This document shows, piece by piece, positions 54,686 to 64,000 of a stretch of 64,000 nt of DNA. Positions within the stretch are counted from its first letter, which is position 1, and the number at the start of each line of letters is the position of its first letter. This DNA comes from Pectobacterium carotovorum (GTDB lineage Bacteria; Pseudomonadota; Gammaproteobacteria; Enterobacterales; Enterobacteriaceae): contig NZ_JAXAFK010000005.1 in the NCBI RefSeq assembly GCF_033898505.1, positions 62,001 to 126,000 on the forward strand. Reading direction: 5' to 3'. The position numbers and the translations under genes are program-made. The notes under the pieces were generated by a model that ran no database searches, was not told the origin of the DNA, and saw only the letters and a program-made list of their open reading frames with translations.

Positions 54686-56062
54686 ATGACAGAAATCACA
54701 TCCGCCTATAGCGCCAGTGTGTTATTGACCATTGCCGCAGGCGCAGTCGCACTGTTACTGGTGCTGATTATGCGCTTTAAAATCCACGCGTTCCTCGCAC
54801 TGACGCTGGTCAGTTTGATCACCGCGCTGGTAACGAAAACGCCTTACGAAAAGATAGTTCCGATGTTGCTCAGTGGTTTCGGTAGCACGCTGGCATCCGT
54901 TGCTCTGCTGGTGGGACTGGGGGCCATGATTGGTCGCCTGCTGGAGGTGACCGGCGGCGCTAATGTCTTGGCCGATACCCTGATTAATAAATTTGGCGAA
55001 CACCGTGCGCCTTTCGCGCTGGGTGTCGCTTCTTTATTGTTCGGTTTCCCGATCTTCTTTGATGCGGGTCTGGTGGTGATGCTGCCGATTATTTTTAGTG
55101 TCGCAAAACGCTTCGGTGGTTCGACATTAAAATATGCTTTCCCTGCCGCGGGGGCATTTGCAGCAATGCACGCATTGGTTCCTCCTCATCCTGGCCCGGT
55201 TGCTGCCAGCGAATTGTTAGGTGCTAACATTGGGTTGCTGGTCATTATCGGTACAATCATTGCGCTGCCAACCTGGTATTTCGGTGGCTATCTCTATGGC
55301 CTGTATGCGGGGAAAAAGTTCGATATCAAGCTGCCGTCAAGTTTTCTGTCTGCTGTTGAAACCGATTCGACGGTTAAACCACCGCGCTTTTCCGTGGTAT
55401 TGAGCATCCTGTTGCTGCCATTGGTGTTGATCTTCCTTGATACGGGGCTGAATACGCTGACGGTGATGGGTATCGTGAGTGGCGATAATGGCGTAGTACA
55501 GTTCTTGCGCATGTTGGGGAAAACGCCGGTTGCGCTATTGATTACGGTATTTTTCGCGCTGATGGTCTTTAGCGGCCGCAAGAGTGGCTCACATCTTGAA
55601 AAAATTTGTGACGGGGCGTTAGGACCGATTTGCTCCATTATTCTGGTGACGGGCGCAGGCGGCATGTTCGGCGGCGTCCTGCGTGCTAGCGGCATCGGCA
55701 ATGCGCTGTCGGGTGCCTTGGCGGATACAGGAATGCCGGTGATAGTGGCGGCGTTTGTCGTGTCGATGGCGTTGCGTGTTGCACAAGGTTCTGCCACGGT
55801 AGCGCTGACGACGACAGCCGCGCTGATGGCTCCTACTGTTGCGGCAACCACGGGATTAAGCCAGTTTGACCTGTGCTTTATTGTGGTAGCAATTGCGGGC
55901 GGCGCGACCGTGCTGTCGCATGTGAACGATTCCGGCTTCTGGTTGGTCAGTCGTTTCCTCGAAATGGATGAGAAAACGACGCTGAAAACCTGGACGGTGA
56001 TGGAAACGCTGCTCGGCACCATCGCGTTCCTGCTGGCGGCGATAGGCAGCATTTTGCTCTGA
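54686..56062 (+). CDS. GntP-family gluconate:H+ symporter
   Basis: A 458-residue inner-membrane permease of the GntP family, with about 12-14 hydrophobic helices. Signatures are GFPIFFDAGLVVMLPIIFSVAKR, AFAAMHALVPPHPGPVAASELLGANIG and LRVAQGSATVALTTTAALMAPT, typical of gluconate transporters such as GntT and GntU. E. coli GntU is 446 and GntT 438 residues, so the choice between them is not made from sequence alone; position favours GntU. Regulation by GntR and CRP is supported by the operators at 54587-54639. Confidence 0.93.
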   Translation: MTEITSAYSASVLLTIAAGAVALLLVLIMRFKIHAFLALTLVSLITALVTKTPYEKIVPMLLSGFGSTLASVALLVGLGAMIGRLLEVTGGANVLADTLINKFGEHRAPFALGVASLLFGFPIFFDAGLVVMLPIIFSVAKRFGGSTLKYAFPAAGAFAAMHALVPPHPGPVAASELLGANIGLLVIIGTIIALPTWYFGGYLYGLYAGKKFDIKLPSSFLSAVETDSTVKPPRFSVVLSILLLPLVLIFLDTGLNTLTVMGIVSGDNGVVQFLRMLGKTPVALLITVFFALMVFSGRKSGSHLEKICDGALGPICSIILVTGAGGMFGGVLRASGIGNALSGALADTGMPVIVAAFVVSMALRVAQGSATVALTTTAALMAPTVAATTGLSQFDLCFIVVAIAGGATVLSHVNDSGFWLVSRFLEMDEKTTLKTWTVMETLLGTIAFLLAAIGSILL

Positions 56063-56070
56063 TGTGTTTA

Positions 56071-56100
56071 ACCCCTCCCTCTTACAAGGGAAGGTTTTGA
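56071..56100 (+). terminator. Weak terminator candidate after the gluconate permease
   Basis: The CCCTCCCT/AGGGAAGG pair at 56071-56094 forms an imperfect stem followed by TTTT. Of low strength. Confidence 0.35.
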
Positions 56101-56130
56101 CATTAATCCGGCGTAAAAATTATGCAGCGG

Positions 56131-56330
56131 TGATCATGAGCACCGAGTGAGCGGCATGGATGCCGCGAAAGCCAGTGCGGCGTCGGGAACGCCTCACTGG
56201 TGGCTCGAAGGGTGATCATGAACGCCGATGGCACCGCGTAGCGGCATGATTTAGCTGGAAGCCTGGGTTCGCAGGGCGGCGGCGACTGAGCGCCCTGCGT
56301 CGGGCGCGTGCTACGGAGTAGCATGGAAAT
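56131..56330. repeat. GC-rich multi-hairpin intergenic element
   Basis: About 200 bp of inverted repeats between the gluconate permease and yhgN: GCGGCAT/ATGCCGC (56151-56166), CCAGTG-GGCGT/ACGCC-CACTGG (56172-56200), CGCAGGGCG/CGCCCTGCG (56270-56299) and GCTAC/GTAGC (56310-56322). TGATCATGA occurs twice (56131 and 56213). The remainder of this 344-bp gap has no gene; an 81-codon minus frame across it is an artefact of the repeats. It resembles dispersed palindromic elements of enterobacteria, but no second copy is in the window. Confidence 0.6.
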
Positions 56331-56406
56331 TACGGTGTTATCGCGCACGAAACCGTCTCTTAGTTGGCATAAAAATGTGACTAAAACACAGAGGGCAATG
56401 ACGCGG

Positions 56407-57000
56407 CTATAACTTCATATAAGCACGCACACCGTCGAGGAACATCTGCGTCGACAGCATCACCAGAATCAATCCCATCAATTTCTCCAGCGCACTCACG
56501 CCTTTCTCACCCAGCAAACGCAAGAACACATCTGACATCAGCAGGATGATGAACGAAATCGTCCAGGCGATAAACAGCGCCAGCGTCAGGTGAGGTAGCT
56601 GATTAGGGTACTGGTGGGAAAGCAGCATCAGCGCTGCAAGGATCGACGGCCCTGCCACCAGAGGAATCGCCATGGGCACCAGAAACGGCTCTTCGCCGGC
56701 TGGCAGACCGCTGCTGTTGCCTTCCTGCGAGGGGAAAATCATACGAATCGCGATGAGGAACAGCACGATACCGCCAGAAATCGACACGGTTTCGGTACGC
56801 AGATTCAGGAACGCCAGAATACGTTCACCCGCGAACAGGAAAATCAGCATCAGCCCGAGCGCGATCAGCATTTCACGGATCAACACCACACGTCGGCGTT
56901 TGGGATCGAGATGCTTGAGCACGGACATAAAAATCGGCAGGTTGCCGAGTGGATCCATAATGAGCAACAGCAGCACCGTTGCAGAGATCATTTCTGTCAT
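56407..57000 (-). CDS. yhgN: MarC family membrane protein YhgN
   Basis: A 197-residue inner-membrane protein with six hydrophobic helices and the MarC-family motif LIMDPLGNLPIFMSVLKHLDPKRRR (residues 12-36). E. coli YhgN lies between gntU and asd, as here. Its function is not known; the family was once linked to multiple antibiotic resistance, which has not held up. It is divergent from asd. Confidence 0.93.
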   Translation of the reverse strand: MTEMISATVLLLLIMDPLGNLPIFMSVLKHLDPKRRRVVLIREMLIALGLMLIFLFAGERILAFLNLRTETVSISGGIVLFLIAIRMIFPSQEGNSSGLPAGEEPFLVPMAIPLVAGPSILAALMLLSHQYPNQLPHLTLALFIAWTISFIILLMSDVFLRLLGEKGVSALEKLMGLILVMLSTQMFLDGVRAYMKL

Positions 57001-57295
57001 GTTGGTTTTTACTCCCGAAACCTTGTTTCCTGACCTGGGCCATCTTCACGGGCTGGCCAACGTTATTATCCTGTGCCAGGTCGATGATATTAGAATGACT
57101 GCTGAAAAATGCCGTACTATCGAATAAATTCACTTGCGACTTGATGTACATTTTGTAAGGCTGAATGACACAATTATTTACGGGTTTACGACACGACACG
57201 CGCACCCTCTGCCGCAGATCACTGAGTCAGCAATAACCAGGCGCTATCGACGTTAGCCACAATTTTTTTGTTACCCCCAAAGCAGGACAGTTACC

Positions 57296-58399
57296 ATGAA
57301 AAATGTTGGTTTTATTGGCTGGCGCGGTATGGTCGGCTCGGTTCTCATGCAGCGCATGGTGGAAGAACGCGACTTTGATGTGATTCACCCGGTATTCTTC
57401 TCGACTTCTCAGCACGGCGAACCTGCTCCGGCGCTGGGCGGTCATAAAGGCGTGTTGCAGGATGCTTATAATATCGATGCACTGCGCGCGCTGGACATCA
57501 TCATTACCTGTCAGGGCGGCGATTATACCAATGAAGTTTACCCAAAGCTGCGTGAAAGTGGCTGGCAGGGTTATTGGATCGATGCTGCATCCTCACTGCG
57601 TATGAAAGATGACGCGATTATTATTCTGGATCCGGTTAACCACGGGGTGATTCAGCAGGGTCTGGATAAAGGCATCAAAACCTTTGCCGGCGGTAACTGT
57701 ACCGTTAGCCTGATGCTGATGTCATTGGGCGGCCTGTTCGCTAACAATCTGGTTGAGTGGGTTTCTGCCGCGACGTATCAGGCGGCTTCTGGCGGCGGTG
57801 CACGTCACATGCGTGAACTGCTGACCCAGATGGGTGCGCTGCACGGTGAAGTGGCGAAAGAGCTACAGGATCCGGCCTCTGCGATTCTGGATATCGAACG
57901 TAAAGTCACCGCGCTGACCCGTAGCGGTTCGCTGCCGACCGATAACTTCGGCGTGCCATTGGCGGGTAGCCTGATTCCGTGGATCGACAAACAGCTGGAT
58001 AACGGCCAGAGCCGCGAAGAGTGGAAAGGTCAGGCGGAAACCAACAAAATTCTGGGCACCAGCAGCGTCATTCCTGTTGACGGTCTGTGTGTACGTGTCG
58101 GCGCACTGCGCTGCCACAGCCAGGCGTTCACCATCAAACTGAAGAAAGACGTAGCGCTGCCGGAAATCGAACAACTGCTGGCAACGCACAACGACTGGGT
58201 GAAAGTGGTGCCGAACGATCGCGACATCACCATGCGTGAACTGACGCCTGCTGCGGTAACGGGCACGCTCTCCACGCCAGTGGGGCGTCTGCGTAAGCTG
58301 AACATGGGGCCGGAATACCTGTCCGCCTTTACGGTCGGCGATCAGCTGCTGTGGGGAGCCGCTGAACCGCTGCGCCGTATGCTGCGCATCCTGCTGTAG
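57296..58399 (+). CDS. asd: Aspartate-semialdehyde dehydrogenase
   Basis: A 367-residue cytoplasmic enzyme that reduces aspartyl-4-phosphate to aspartate-4-semialdehyde with NADPH, the common step for lysine, diaminopimelate, threonine and methionine. The nucleotide-binding start is [18 protein letters not shown], the catalytic Cys is in [12 protein letters not shown] (near residue 136), and the active-site His and Arg are in [19 protein letters not shown]. The length equals that of E. coli Asd (367). It supplies the pathway of dapF, found at 13 kb. No riboswitch is evident in the 295-bp upstream gap. Confidence 0.97.
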   Translation: MKNVGFIGWRGMVGSVLMQRMVEERDFDVIHPVFFSTSQHGEPAPALGGHKGVLQDAYNIDALRALDIIITCQGGDYTNEVYPKLRESGWQGYWIDAASSLRMKDDAIIILDPVNHGVIQQGLDKGIKTFAGGNCTVSLMLMSLGGLFANNLVEWVSAATYQAASGGGARHMRELLTQMGALHGEVAKELQDPASAILDIERKVTALTRSGSLPTDNFGVPLAGSLIPWIDKQLDNGQSREEWKGQAETNKILGTSSVIPVDGLCVRVGALRCHSQAFTIKLKKDVALPEIEQLLATHNDWVKVVPNDRDITMRELTPAAVTGTLSTPVGRLRKLNMGPEYLSAFTVGDQLLWGAAEPLRRMLRILL

Positions 58400-58426
58400 T
58401 TATCTTGATGTAGTTATCTTGCTTTC

Positions 58427-58456
58427 TGGCGCAACAGCGGTTGGTGTTGCGCCAGT
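58427..58456 (+). terminator. Terminator of asd
   Basis: TGGCGCAACA (58427-58436) pairs perfectly with TGTTGCGCCA (58445-58454) over an 8-base loop, followed by GTTTCT; the U tract is short. Confidence 0.6.
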
Positions 58457-58542
58457 TTCTACTCGTATGTCTTCGAGAACCGCGACGGGCCGGGCATTTC
58501 AGAGCGGCCAGCGTCCAAGGCGGGTATCACTCACTGTGACTT

Positions 58543-59034
58543 TCAGCAAAGAACCAGACCTCTTTGTTGCAGGCACTGGTTTAGCTGATCCACTTTATCT
58601 TTAGCCGTCGTGGTGCAGATAAAACGTGGGTTTTCATGTAAATAGACGTCGCCGTTCTGAAGTAATCCTACTTCAAGCAGCTGCAATTCAGCTTGTTGTA
58701 ACTGTTGCTGTAACACTGGCAGGTAAAAACCGGATGCATCATAAAAGAACTCTTCAGGCGTGATGTCTCCGATTGGGAAACCCTGTTCGTCAAACAAACT
58801 GTCTATAGATAACGCGATCCCTGCTTGCTTAATAGGGGTTAAAGCTTCCAGAGCCCGCAGATCAAATTCTTTCCATTCGATATAACAAAGAAAATCTTCC
58901 CCCAATAAATCATCCAGCCAATAGATCTGTGCATATTCGCCATGCGATTTATTCAATGCTGGCGTAATGATGTCTTGTGCTGAAAATCCGGGCACTGCCT
59001 GTTCAAATGCGGCATAAAGTGCGGTATCGGTCAT
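58543..59034 (-). CDS. Hypothetical protein of unknown family, 163 residues
   Basis: A 163-residue acidic protein with no signal peptide or membrane segment. I do not recognise it. Visible features are WLDDLLGEDFLCYIEWKEFDLRALEAL near residues 39-65, a Gln-rich helix (LQQQLQQAELQLLEVG) and four Cys scattered. Size and acidity are like immunity proteins of the SMI1/Imm type, but no motif confirms this. It lies between asd and the btsS-like gene, both of conserved families, and E. coli has nothing here. An ATG at 59034 with GGAGG upstream gives a good start. Confidence 0.65.
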   Translation of the reverse strand: MTDTALYAAFEQAVPGFSAQDIITPALNKSHGEYAQIYWLDDLLGEDFLCYIEWKEFDLRALEALTPIKQAGIALSIDSLFDEQGFPIGDITPEEFFYDASGFYLPVLQQQLQQAELQLLEVGLLQNGDVYLHENPRFICTTTAKDKVDQLNQCLQQRGLVLC

Positions 59035-59117
59035 AACGCCTCCTTGTATTGATAAACTGATTTTGCTCTGCCGTCACGGTAGCCTGCTATCTGGCCCACA
59101 ACGCCTTTATTTCCCCA

Positions 59118-60836
59118 TCATGCCACGCTATCCAGCTGTTCCAATGCCTGGCGGGGTGAAATCAGCGGGACGCGCACTTCGACCCGGGTGAATTTATCCG
59201 CTTCGCTGACCACCGTGATGCCATAGCGGTTGCCGTAGCGTGCTTTGATACGGCGATCGACCAAATTCATGCCTAGCCCATCGCCGCCGCTGCGAGGCTG
59301 ATAGGTGCCGGCGTTATCTTCTACTGACAGCTCCAGCGTGTTGGCGTGCAGGCGTCCGCTGATGTGGATGTGCCCACTTTCAATCATCTGTGAGATACCG
59401 TGCTTAATCGCATTTTCGACAATCGGTTGCAGGGAAAACGCGGGTAATCGTGCCTCACGCAGCGCTTCCGGCAGAGAAATGTCTACCGTCAGATGATCGG
59501 CAAAGCGCGCTTTCTCGATTTCGAGATAGGCGTTAACGTGCTCCAGCTCGTCATTGAGCGACACCTCATCGTTGCTGCGCTTGAGGTTTTTACGGAAAAA
59601 CGTCGACAGAGACAGCACTAACTGACGGGCGTGAGCAGGATCGCGCCGTATCACGGCGGACAGCGTATTCAGCGCGTTAAACAGAAAATGCGGGTTGACC
59701 TGTGCGTGCAGCAGCTTGATTTCCGACTGGGCCAGCAGCTGTTTCTGCTGTTCAAAACGGCCTGTCAGAATCTGTGCGGAAAGCAGGTGTGCGATCCCTT
59801 CGCCCAGCGTACGGTTAATGCTGGAAAACAGCTTATTCTTGGGCTCATAAAGCTTGATCGTGCCGACAACGCGCTGATCTTCGCCACGCAGCGGGATCAC
59901 CAGCGTAGAACCGAGTTTGCAGTGTGATGACACCGAACAGGTATAAGACACCTCGTTGCCGTCGGCATACACCACCTGATTGTTGTCTATCGCCCGGCGC
60001 GTGTGTGATGAAGTGATAGGGGCACCAACATTGTGGTGGTCGTCGCCTAGACCGATGAAGGCCAGCAGTTTGTCGCGATCGGTAATCGCCACGGCACCGA
60101 CGCCCAGCTCTTCATACAAAATGCGGGCAACGCGCATACTGTTCTGTGGGTTGAATCCCTGACGCAGCGCCCCTTCGGCGCGGGCGGCGATTTGCAGCGC
60201 CTTGGCGGAAAACGCAGAAGTGTATTTTTCAAAAATGGCGCGTCTGTCGAGCAGAATGCGCATAAACATAGCTGAACCGATGGTATTGGTGATCATCATC
60301 GGCAGCGCAATATCCCTCACCAGCTCTGCGGCGTTATCAAATGGACGCGCGACCAGTAGGATAATCGCCATTTGCAAACATTCTGCAACCAGTGCGGTCA
60401 GGCCGACGACGAGGGGCTGAAACAGGAGATCGATACGATTACGGCGTGCCAGATAGCGATGCAGTAACCCGCCGAGCAGGCCTTCGGCGATGGTCGACAG
60501 CATACAGGCCAGCGCGGTCATGCCGCCCATCGAATAGCGGTGTAATCCGCCCGTTAACCCGACGAGAAAGCCAACGGAAGGGCCGCCCAGCATGCCTCCG
60601 AGCACGGCACCGGTCGCACGGGTATTGGCAATCGAATCGTCTATATGCAGACCGAAGTAGGTTCCCATAATGCAAAACACGGAAAAAACCAGATAGCAGA
60701 CCAGCTTGTGCGGCAGACGGATAGTGACCTGCATGAGCGGGATAAATAGCGGTGTCTTGCTGAGCAAATAGGCGATAACCAGATAAACACACATCTGCTG
60801 TAACAGGGAAAGAATCAGATCAACCTGGCTAACCAT
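59118..60836 (-). CDS. btsS: BtsS (YehU)-like sensor histidine kinase of the LytS family
   Basis: A 572-residue membrane sensor kinase, close to E. coli BtsS (561), the high-affinity pyruvate sensor. The N-terminal 5TM-5TMR_LYT domain (LRLPHKLVCYLVFSVFCIMGTYFGLHIDDSIANTRATGAVLGG) is followed by a GAF domain, with VAITDRDKLLAFIGLGDDHH and VVYADGNEVSYTC. The kinase core has HAQVNPHFLFNALNTL (phosphorylated His) and the ATPase box IVENAIKHGISQM. In E. coli btsS is followed directly by btsR; here no LytTR response regulator follows, so the partner must be elsewhere. Confidence 0.9.
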   Translation of the reverse strand: MVSQVDLILSLLQQMCVYLVIAYLLSKTPLFIPLMQVTIRLPHKLVCYLVFSVFCIMGTYFGLHIDDSIANTRATGAVLGGMLGGPSVGFLVGLTGGLHRYSMGGMTALACMLSTIAEGLLGGLLHRYLARRNRIDLLFQPLVVGLTALVAECLQMAIILLVARPFDNAAELVRDIALPMMITNTIGSAMFMRILLDRRAIFEKYTSAFSAKALQIAARAEGALRQGFNPQNSMRVARILYEELGVGAVAITDRDKLLAFIGLGDDHHNVGAPITSSHTRRAIDNNQVVYADGNEVSYTCSVSSHCKLGSTLVIPLRGEDQRVVGTIKLYEPKNKLFSSINRTLGEGIAHLLSAQILTGRFEQQKQLLAQSEIKLLHAQVNPHFLFNALNTLSAVIRRDPAHARQLVLSLSTFFRKNLKRSNDEVSLNDELEHVNAYLEIEKARFADHLTVDISLPEALREARLPAFSLQPIVENAIKHGISQMIESGHIHISGRLHANTLELSVEDNAGTYQPRSGGDGLGMNLVDRRIKARYGNRYGITVVSEADKFTRVEVRVPLISPRQALEQLDSVA

Positions 60837-61207
60837 GGGCGGGGTCTCTTCACACGAAATCCTCCAAATTGTACTGCTTTTTGCCAGTGGACGAATCGAT
60901 CTTTAAACAAAAGATGCTAATTATCTCGTGTCATAACTTATTCATATAAATATAAACGGAAAAATTTCATCCGTTCTCTGATATTTCTCGGTTCTTTGAC
61001 TACGCTGAATTAGGGGGCGTGGCTCAAGAACTCTTTCATACTATTCATTATTTTTACACGTCGCCGTTATTCATTAGCAAGCTAATAACCCGTTATTTTT
61101 ATTGGTTTTTTGTTAAAAATAAGTAGCGGGAGAATATAAGTGCAACGTAATGCGCTTTTATATTACTTATTTATTTAATTCAAATGGTTAATCAGAGGAT
61201 GGATACC
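60837..61207. promoter_or_regulatory. Divergent btsS-glgB intergenic region
   Basis: A 371-bp AT-rich region between divergent genes. It must contain promoters for both, but I cannot pick out convincing boxes or operators. The only clear translation signal is CAGAGGA at 61193-61199, serving the glgB start. No coding frame or small RNA is recognisable. Confidence 0.4.
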
Positions 61208-63385
61208 ATGTCAGCGTTTTCTGATGCGATTAATTCACTTATTTCCGGGCATTATGCCGATCCGTTTTCGCTGTTAGGTATGCATCATTCTTCTAAAGGC
61301 CTTGAAGTTCGGGCACTGCTGCCGGATGCGCAGGCAGCCTGGGTGGTTGATGCCAGCAATGGACGAAAAATTGTCGAGCTGGAACGTATAGACGAACGCG
61401 GTTTTTTTTGTGGTCTGGTGCCGCGCCGGAAAAATGCCTTCCGTTATCAATTGGCCGTGACCTGGCGTGAAGAAACCTGGGTGATTGAAGATCCTTACCG
61501 CTTTGGCCCGCTGTTGCAGGATATGGACATCTGGCTGTTGGCCGAAGGCACCCACCTGCGGCCTTACGAGCGGCTGGGTGCCCATCTGGAAACGCTGGAC
61601 GGGGTTGAAGGCACGCGTTTTGCCGTCTGGGCACCGAATGCGCAGCGCGTCTCGGTGGTGGGGCAGTTCAACTTCTGGGACGGTCGACGTCACCCGATGC
61701 GGCTGCGTAGAGAAAACGGCATTTGGGAACTGTTTCTGCCCGATGTGAAAGCGGGGCAGCTCTACAAATATGAAATGATCGACAGCCACGGGAACGTCCG
61801 GTTAAAGGCCGACCCGTATGCGTTTGAAGCACAGATGCGCCCCGATACCGCATCGCTGATTACGCTACTGCCTGAGAAAGTCCCGACCAGCGATGCCCGG
61901 CGTGAGGCGAACAGCCTGCGTTCACCTATCTCCATTTATGAAGTTCATCTCGGTTCCTGGCGGCGGCATACGGATAACAATTTCTGGCTGAGCTATGAGG
62001 AACTGGCGAAGCAGCTGATTGATTACGTGCAGTATATGGGCTTCACGCACGTGGAGCTGATGCCGATTAACGAACATCCGTTCGATGGCAGCTGGGGTTA
62101 TCAACCTCTGGGGCTCTATGCGCCAACGCGCCGTTTCGGCACCGCACAGGATTTCAGAGCGTTTGTTGATGCGCTCCATGACGCGGGCATTAACGTCCTG
62201 CTGGACTGGGTGCCGGGGCATTTTCCGGGCGACGAATACGGTTTGGCACAGTTTGACGGCACCGCGCTGTATGAATACGCCGATCCGCGCGAAGGCTATC
62301 ATCAGGACTGGAACACGCTGATTTATAACTATGGCCGTCATGAAGTGCGTAACTATCTGGCGGGCAACGCGCTGTTCTGGATGGAACGCTATGGCATTGA
62401 TGGACTGCGGGTGGACGCCGTGGCTTCCATGATTTACCGCGACTACAGCCGTAGCGAAGGGCAGTGGGTGCCGAACCATTACGGCGGTAAAGAGAACCTC
62501 GAAGCGATTGCGTTTCTGCGCTACACCAACCACATGCTGGGCCATGCCGCGCCTGCGGCGATCACGCTGGCCGAAGAGTCTACCGATTATCCGGGCGTCA
62601 CGCTGCCGCCGGACTGCAACGGTTTAGGGTTTCACTACAAGTGGAATATGGGCTGGATGCACGACACGCTGACCTATATGCAGCACGATCCGGTTCACCG
62701 CAAATACCATCACGATTTGCTGACATTCGGCATGCTGTACGCCTATAGCGAGAACTTTGTGCTGCCGCTGTCTCACGATGAAGTGGTGCACGGCAAGCGC
62801 TCGCTGTTGGATCGCATGCCCGGCGATGTCTGGCAGAAATTTGCCAATTTACGCGCGTATTACGGCTTTATGTGGGCGTATCCCGGCAAGAAGCTGCTGT
62901 TTATGGGCGGCGAATTTGCACAAGGGCGTGAATGGAACCACGACGCCAGTCTGGACTGGCATTTGCTGGATGAGCCGGAAGGCTGGCACCGCGGCGTGCA
63001 GACGCTGGTGCGCGATCTCAACCATTGTTATCGCCAACAGCCGCCGCTGTATCAGCTGGATTTTCAGCCGCAGGGCTTTGAATGGCTGGTGGTGGATGAC
63101 CGGGAAAACTCGGTCTTTGCCTTTGTGCGGCGTGACGAGCAGGGCAACGAAGTGCTGGTGGTTAGCAACTTTACGCCGGTTCCACGCTATGGATACCGCA
63201 TCGGTATCAACCAGCCCGGCGGCTGGCGGGAAGCGATCAATACGGATTCTGGCTATTACAACGGCAGCAATCTGGGCAATGTCGGAACGATTTACAGCGA
63301 GGAACGGGGCAGCCATCAGCGCCAGCATTCTCTTGTGCTGACCATTCCGCCGCTTGCCACGCTGTATCTGGTGAAGGAGGCGTGA
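61208..63385 (+). CDS. glgB: 1,4-alpha-glucan branching enzyme
   Basis: A 725-residue GH13 enzyme that makes the alpha-1,6 branches of glycogen. The N-terminal part has two carbohydrate-binding domains, the second CBM48 ([30 protein letters not shown]). The catalytic barrel holds [15 protein letters not shown], the nucleophile Asp in [19 protein letters not shown], the acid Glu in [11 protein letters not shown] and [14 protein letters not shown]. The start at 61208 ([24 protein letters not shown]) aligns with E. coli GlgB and has CAGAGGA upstream; ATGs at 61184 and 61199 are also in frame. The length matches E. coli (728). It is followed directly by glgX. Confidence 0.96.
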   Translation: MSAFSDAINSLISGHYADPFSLLGMHHSSKGLEVRALLPDAQAAWVVDASNGRKIVELERIDERGFFCGLVPRRKNAFRYQLAVTWREETWVIEDPYRFGPLLQDMDIWLLAEGTHLRPYERLGAHLETLDGVEGTRFAVWAPNAQRVSVVGQFNFWDGRRHPMRLRRENGIWELFLPDVKAGQLYKYEMIDSHGNVRLKADPYAFEAQMRPDTASLITLLPEKVPTSDARREANSLRSPISIYEVHLGSWRRHTDNNFWLSYEELAKQLIDYVQYMGFTHVELMPINEHPFDGSWGYQPLGLYAPTRRFGTAQDFRAFVDALHDAGINVLLDWVPGHFPGDEYGLAQFDGTALYEYADPREGYHQDWNTLIYNYGRHEVRNYLAGNALFWMERYGIDGLRVDAVASMIYRDYSRSEGQWVPNHYGGKENLEAIAFLRYTNHMLGHAAPAAITLAEESTDYPGVTLPPDCNGLGFHYKWNMGWMHDTLTYMQHDPVHRKYHHDLLTFGMLYAYSENFVLPLSHDEVVHGKRSLLDRMPGDVWQKFANLRAYYGFMWAYPGKKLLFMGGEFAQGREWNHDASLDWHLLDEPEGWHRGVQTLVRDLNHCYRQQPPLYQLDFQPQGFEWLVVDDRENSVFAFVRRDEQGNEVLVVSNFTPVPRYGYRIGINQPGGWREAINTDSGYYNGSNLGNVGTIYSEERGSHQRQHSLVLTIPPLATLYLVKEA

Positions 63386-64000
63386 ATGGCGGAATTACAG
63401 ACGGGTAAGCCGACGCCGCTGGGAGCCAGTTTTGATGGACAGGGCGTGAATTTCGCGCTGTTTTCGGCGGATGCCGAGCGGGTCGAACTGTGTGTTTTTG
63501 ATGAACGCCAGCAGGAACAGCGCATCGAGCTGACCGCACGCAGCGGCGATATTTGGCACGGCTACCTTCCCGCTGCACAGCCGGGGCTACGCTATGGTTT
63601 CCGGGTCGACGGGCCGTTTGAACCGTCTCAGGGGCTGCGCTTCAACCCGAATAAACTGCTACTGGATCCCTACGCGCGCCAGCTTGACGGCTGGGTAGTG
63701 GATGATGATTCCCTGCAAGGCGGCATTGACCAGCGGGATGAACGCGATAGCGCTGACATCATGGCGAAGTGCGTGGTCACGACGGAAGAGTACGACTGGC
63801 AGGGCGACCAACATCCGCACACGCCCTGGAGTCAGACGGTGATTTATGAGGCGCACGTACGCGGCCTGACACAGCTGCATCCCGATATTCCCGAAGACAT
63901 TCGCGGTAGCTATGCCGCGTTGGGTCACCCGGTGATGATTGACTATCTGACGTCGCTGGGCATCACGGCGCTGGAGCTGCTCCCGGTACAGCAACATGCC
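63386..64000 (+). CDS. glgX: Glycogen debranching enzyme GlgX (partial, cut by window end)
   Basis: The first 205 codons of a GH13 glycogen debranching enzyme, which removes limit dextrin branches after phosphorylase. The N-terminal CBM48-like domain is [34 protein letters not shown], then [41 protein letters not shown] and the barrel start [23 protein letters not shown], as in GlgX. The ATG (63386) directly follows the glgB stop, with GAAGGAGG inside the end of glgB, so translation is coupled. The gene is truncated only by the window edge. Confidence 0.93.
   Translation, partial: MAELQTGKPTPLGASFDGQGVNFALFSADAERVELCVFDERQQEQRIELTARSGDIWHGYLPAAQPGLRYGFRVDGPFEPSQGLRFNPNKLLLDPYARQLDGWVVDDDSLQGGIDQRDERDSADIMAKCVVTTEEYDWQGDQHPHTPWSQTVIYEAHVRGLTQLHPDIPEDIRGSYAALGHPVMIDYLTSLGITALELLPVQQHA

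Noticed and set aside
55294..56052. 252-codon minus-strand frame opposite the gluconate permease
   Set aside because: Ser/Thr/Pro-rich mirror of a membrane protein gene, without any family signature.
56131..56330. Possible CRISPR array
   Set aside because: The repeats are inverted and not regularly spaced, and no cas gene is near.
56103..56348. 81-codon minus-strand frame in the multi-hairpin element
   Set aside because: It follows the inverted repeats and has no similarity to a protein family; treated as non-coding.

Overview
The window is chromosomal DNA of a gammaproteobacterium of the order Enterobacterales, most probably a soft-rot Pectobacterium. Gene order over hemYXDC-cyaA-cyaY-lptM-dapF-yigA-xerC-yigB-uvrD-corA-rarD-yigI-pldA-recQ-rhtC-rhtB-pldB-yigL and over yhhW-gnt-yhgN-asd-glgB-glgX is that of E. 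coli, and most proteins are close in length and sequence to the E. coli ones as I recall them. The genus is an inference from that backbone plus a locus for acidic polysaccharide breakdown. I found no tRNA, rRNA, CRISPR array or insertion sequence.

Layout. 0-4 kb: two tandem MmgE/PrpD-family genes divergent from a GntR/FCD regulator. 3.8-4.3 kb: a small RNA matching GlmZ, with a sigma54 promoter and three GlrR-type sites. 4.4-8.5 kb: tetrapyrrole operon hemCDXY (minus strand), divergent from cyaA (TTG start, conserved CRP site). 11-19 kb: an MFS transporter, cyaY, and the overlapping set lptM, dapF, yigA, xerC, yigB, then uvrD with an SOS box. 18.8-30.2 kb: a cyclase-family gene, corA with a short leader peptide, an AbrB-family membrane protein, rarD, yigI, pldA, recQ, rhtC, rhtB, pldB, yigL. 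30.3-37.2 kb: the glycerol-3-phosphate regulon, glpTQ and glpABC, divergent. 37.3-37.5 kb: a Fur-controlled small RNA with the conserved RyhB core.

37.6-52.0 kb is the accessory part, lying between ryhB and yhhW, which are near neighbours in E. coli. It encodes a LevR-like sigma54 activator, a 2-hydroxyacid dehydrogenase-like protein, a complete mannose-family PTS (IIA, IIB, IIC, IID), a GH88 unsaturated glucuronyl hydrolase, a HAD phosphatase, a mannose-6-phosphate isomerase, and two exported polysaccharide lyases (heparinase II/III-like and alginate-lyase-like). Three of its transcription units have -24/-12 promoters with shared upstream motifs, so it reads as one regulon. My proposal is that the lyases cut a glucuronic-acid/mannose polysaccharide, the PTS imports and phosphorylates the unsaturated disaccharide, GH88 splits it, and ManA feeds the mannose-6-phosphate into glycolysis. 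This is the best candidate here for an undescribed system.

52.1-64.0 kb: yhhW (pirin), gntR, gntK (inverted relative to its neighbours), a gluconate permease with tandem GntR operators and a CRP site, a GC-rich multi-hairpin intergenic element, yhgN, asd, an unrecognised 163-residue protein, a BtsS-like sensor kinase without an adjacent btsR, and glgB followed by glgX, which runs off the right edge.
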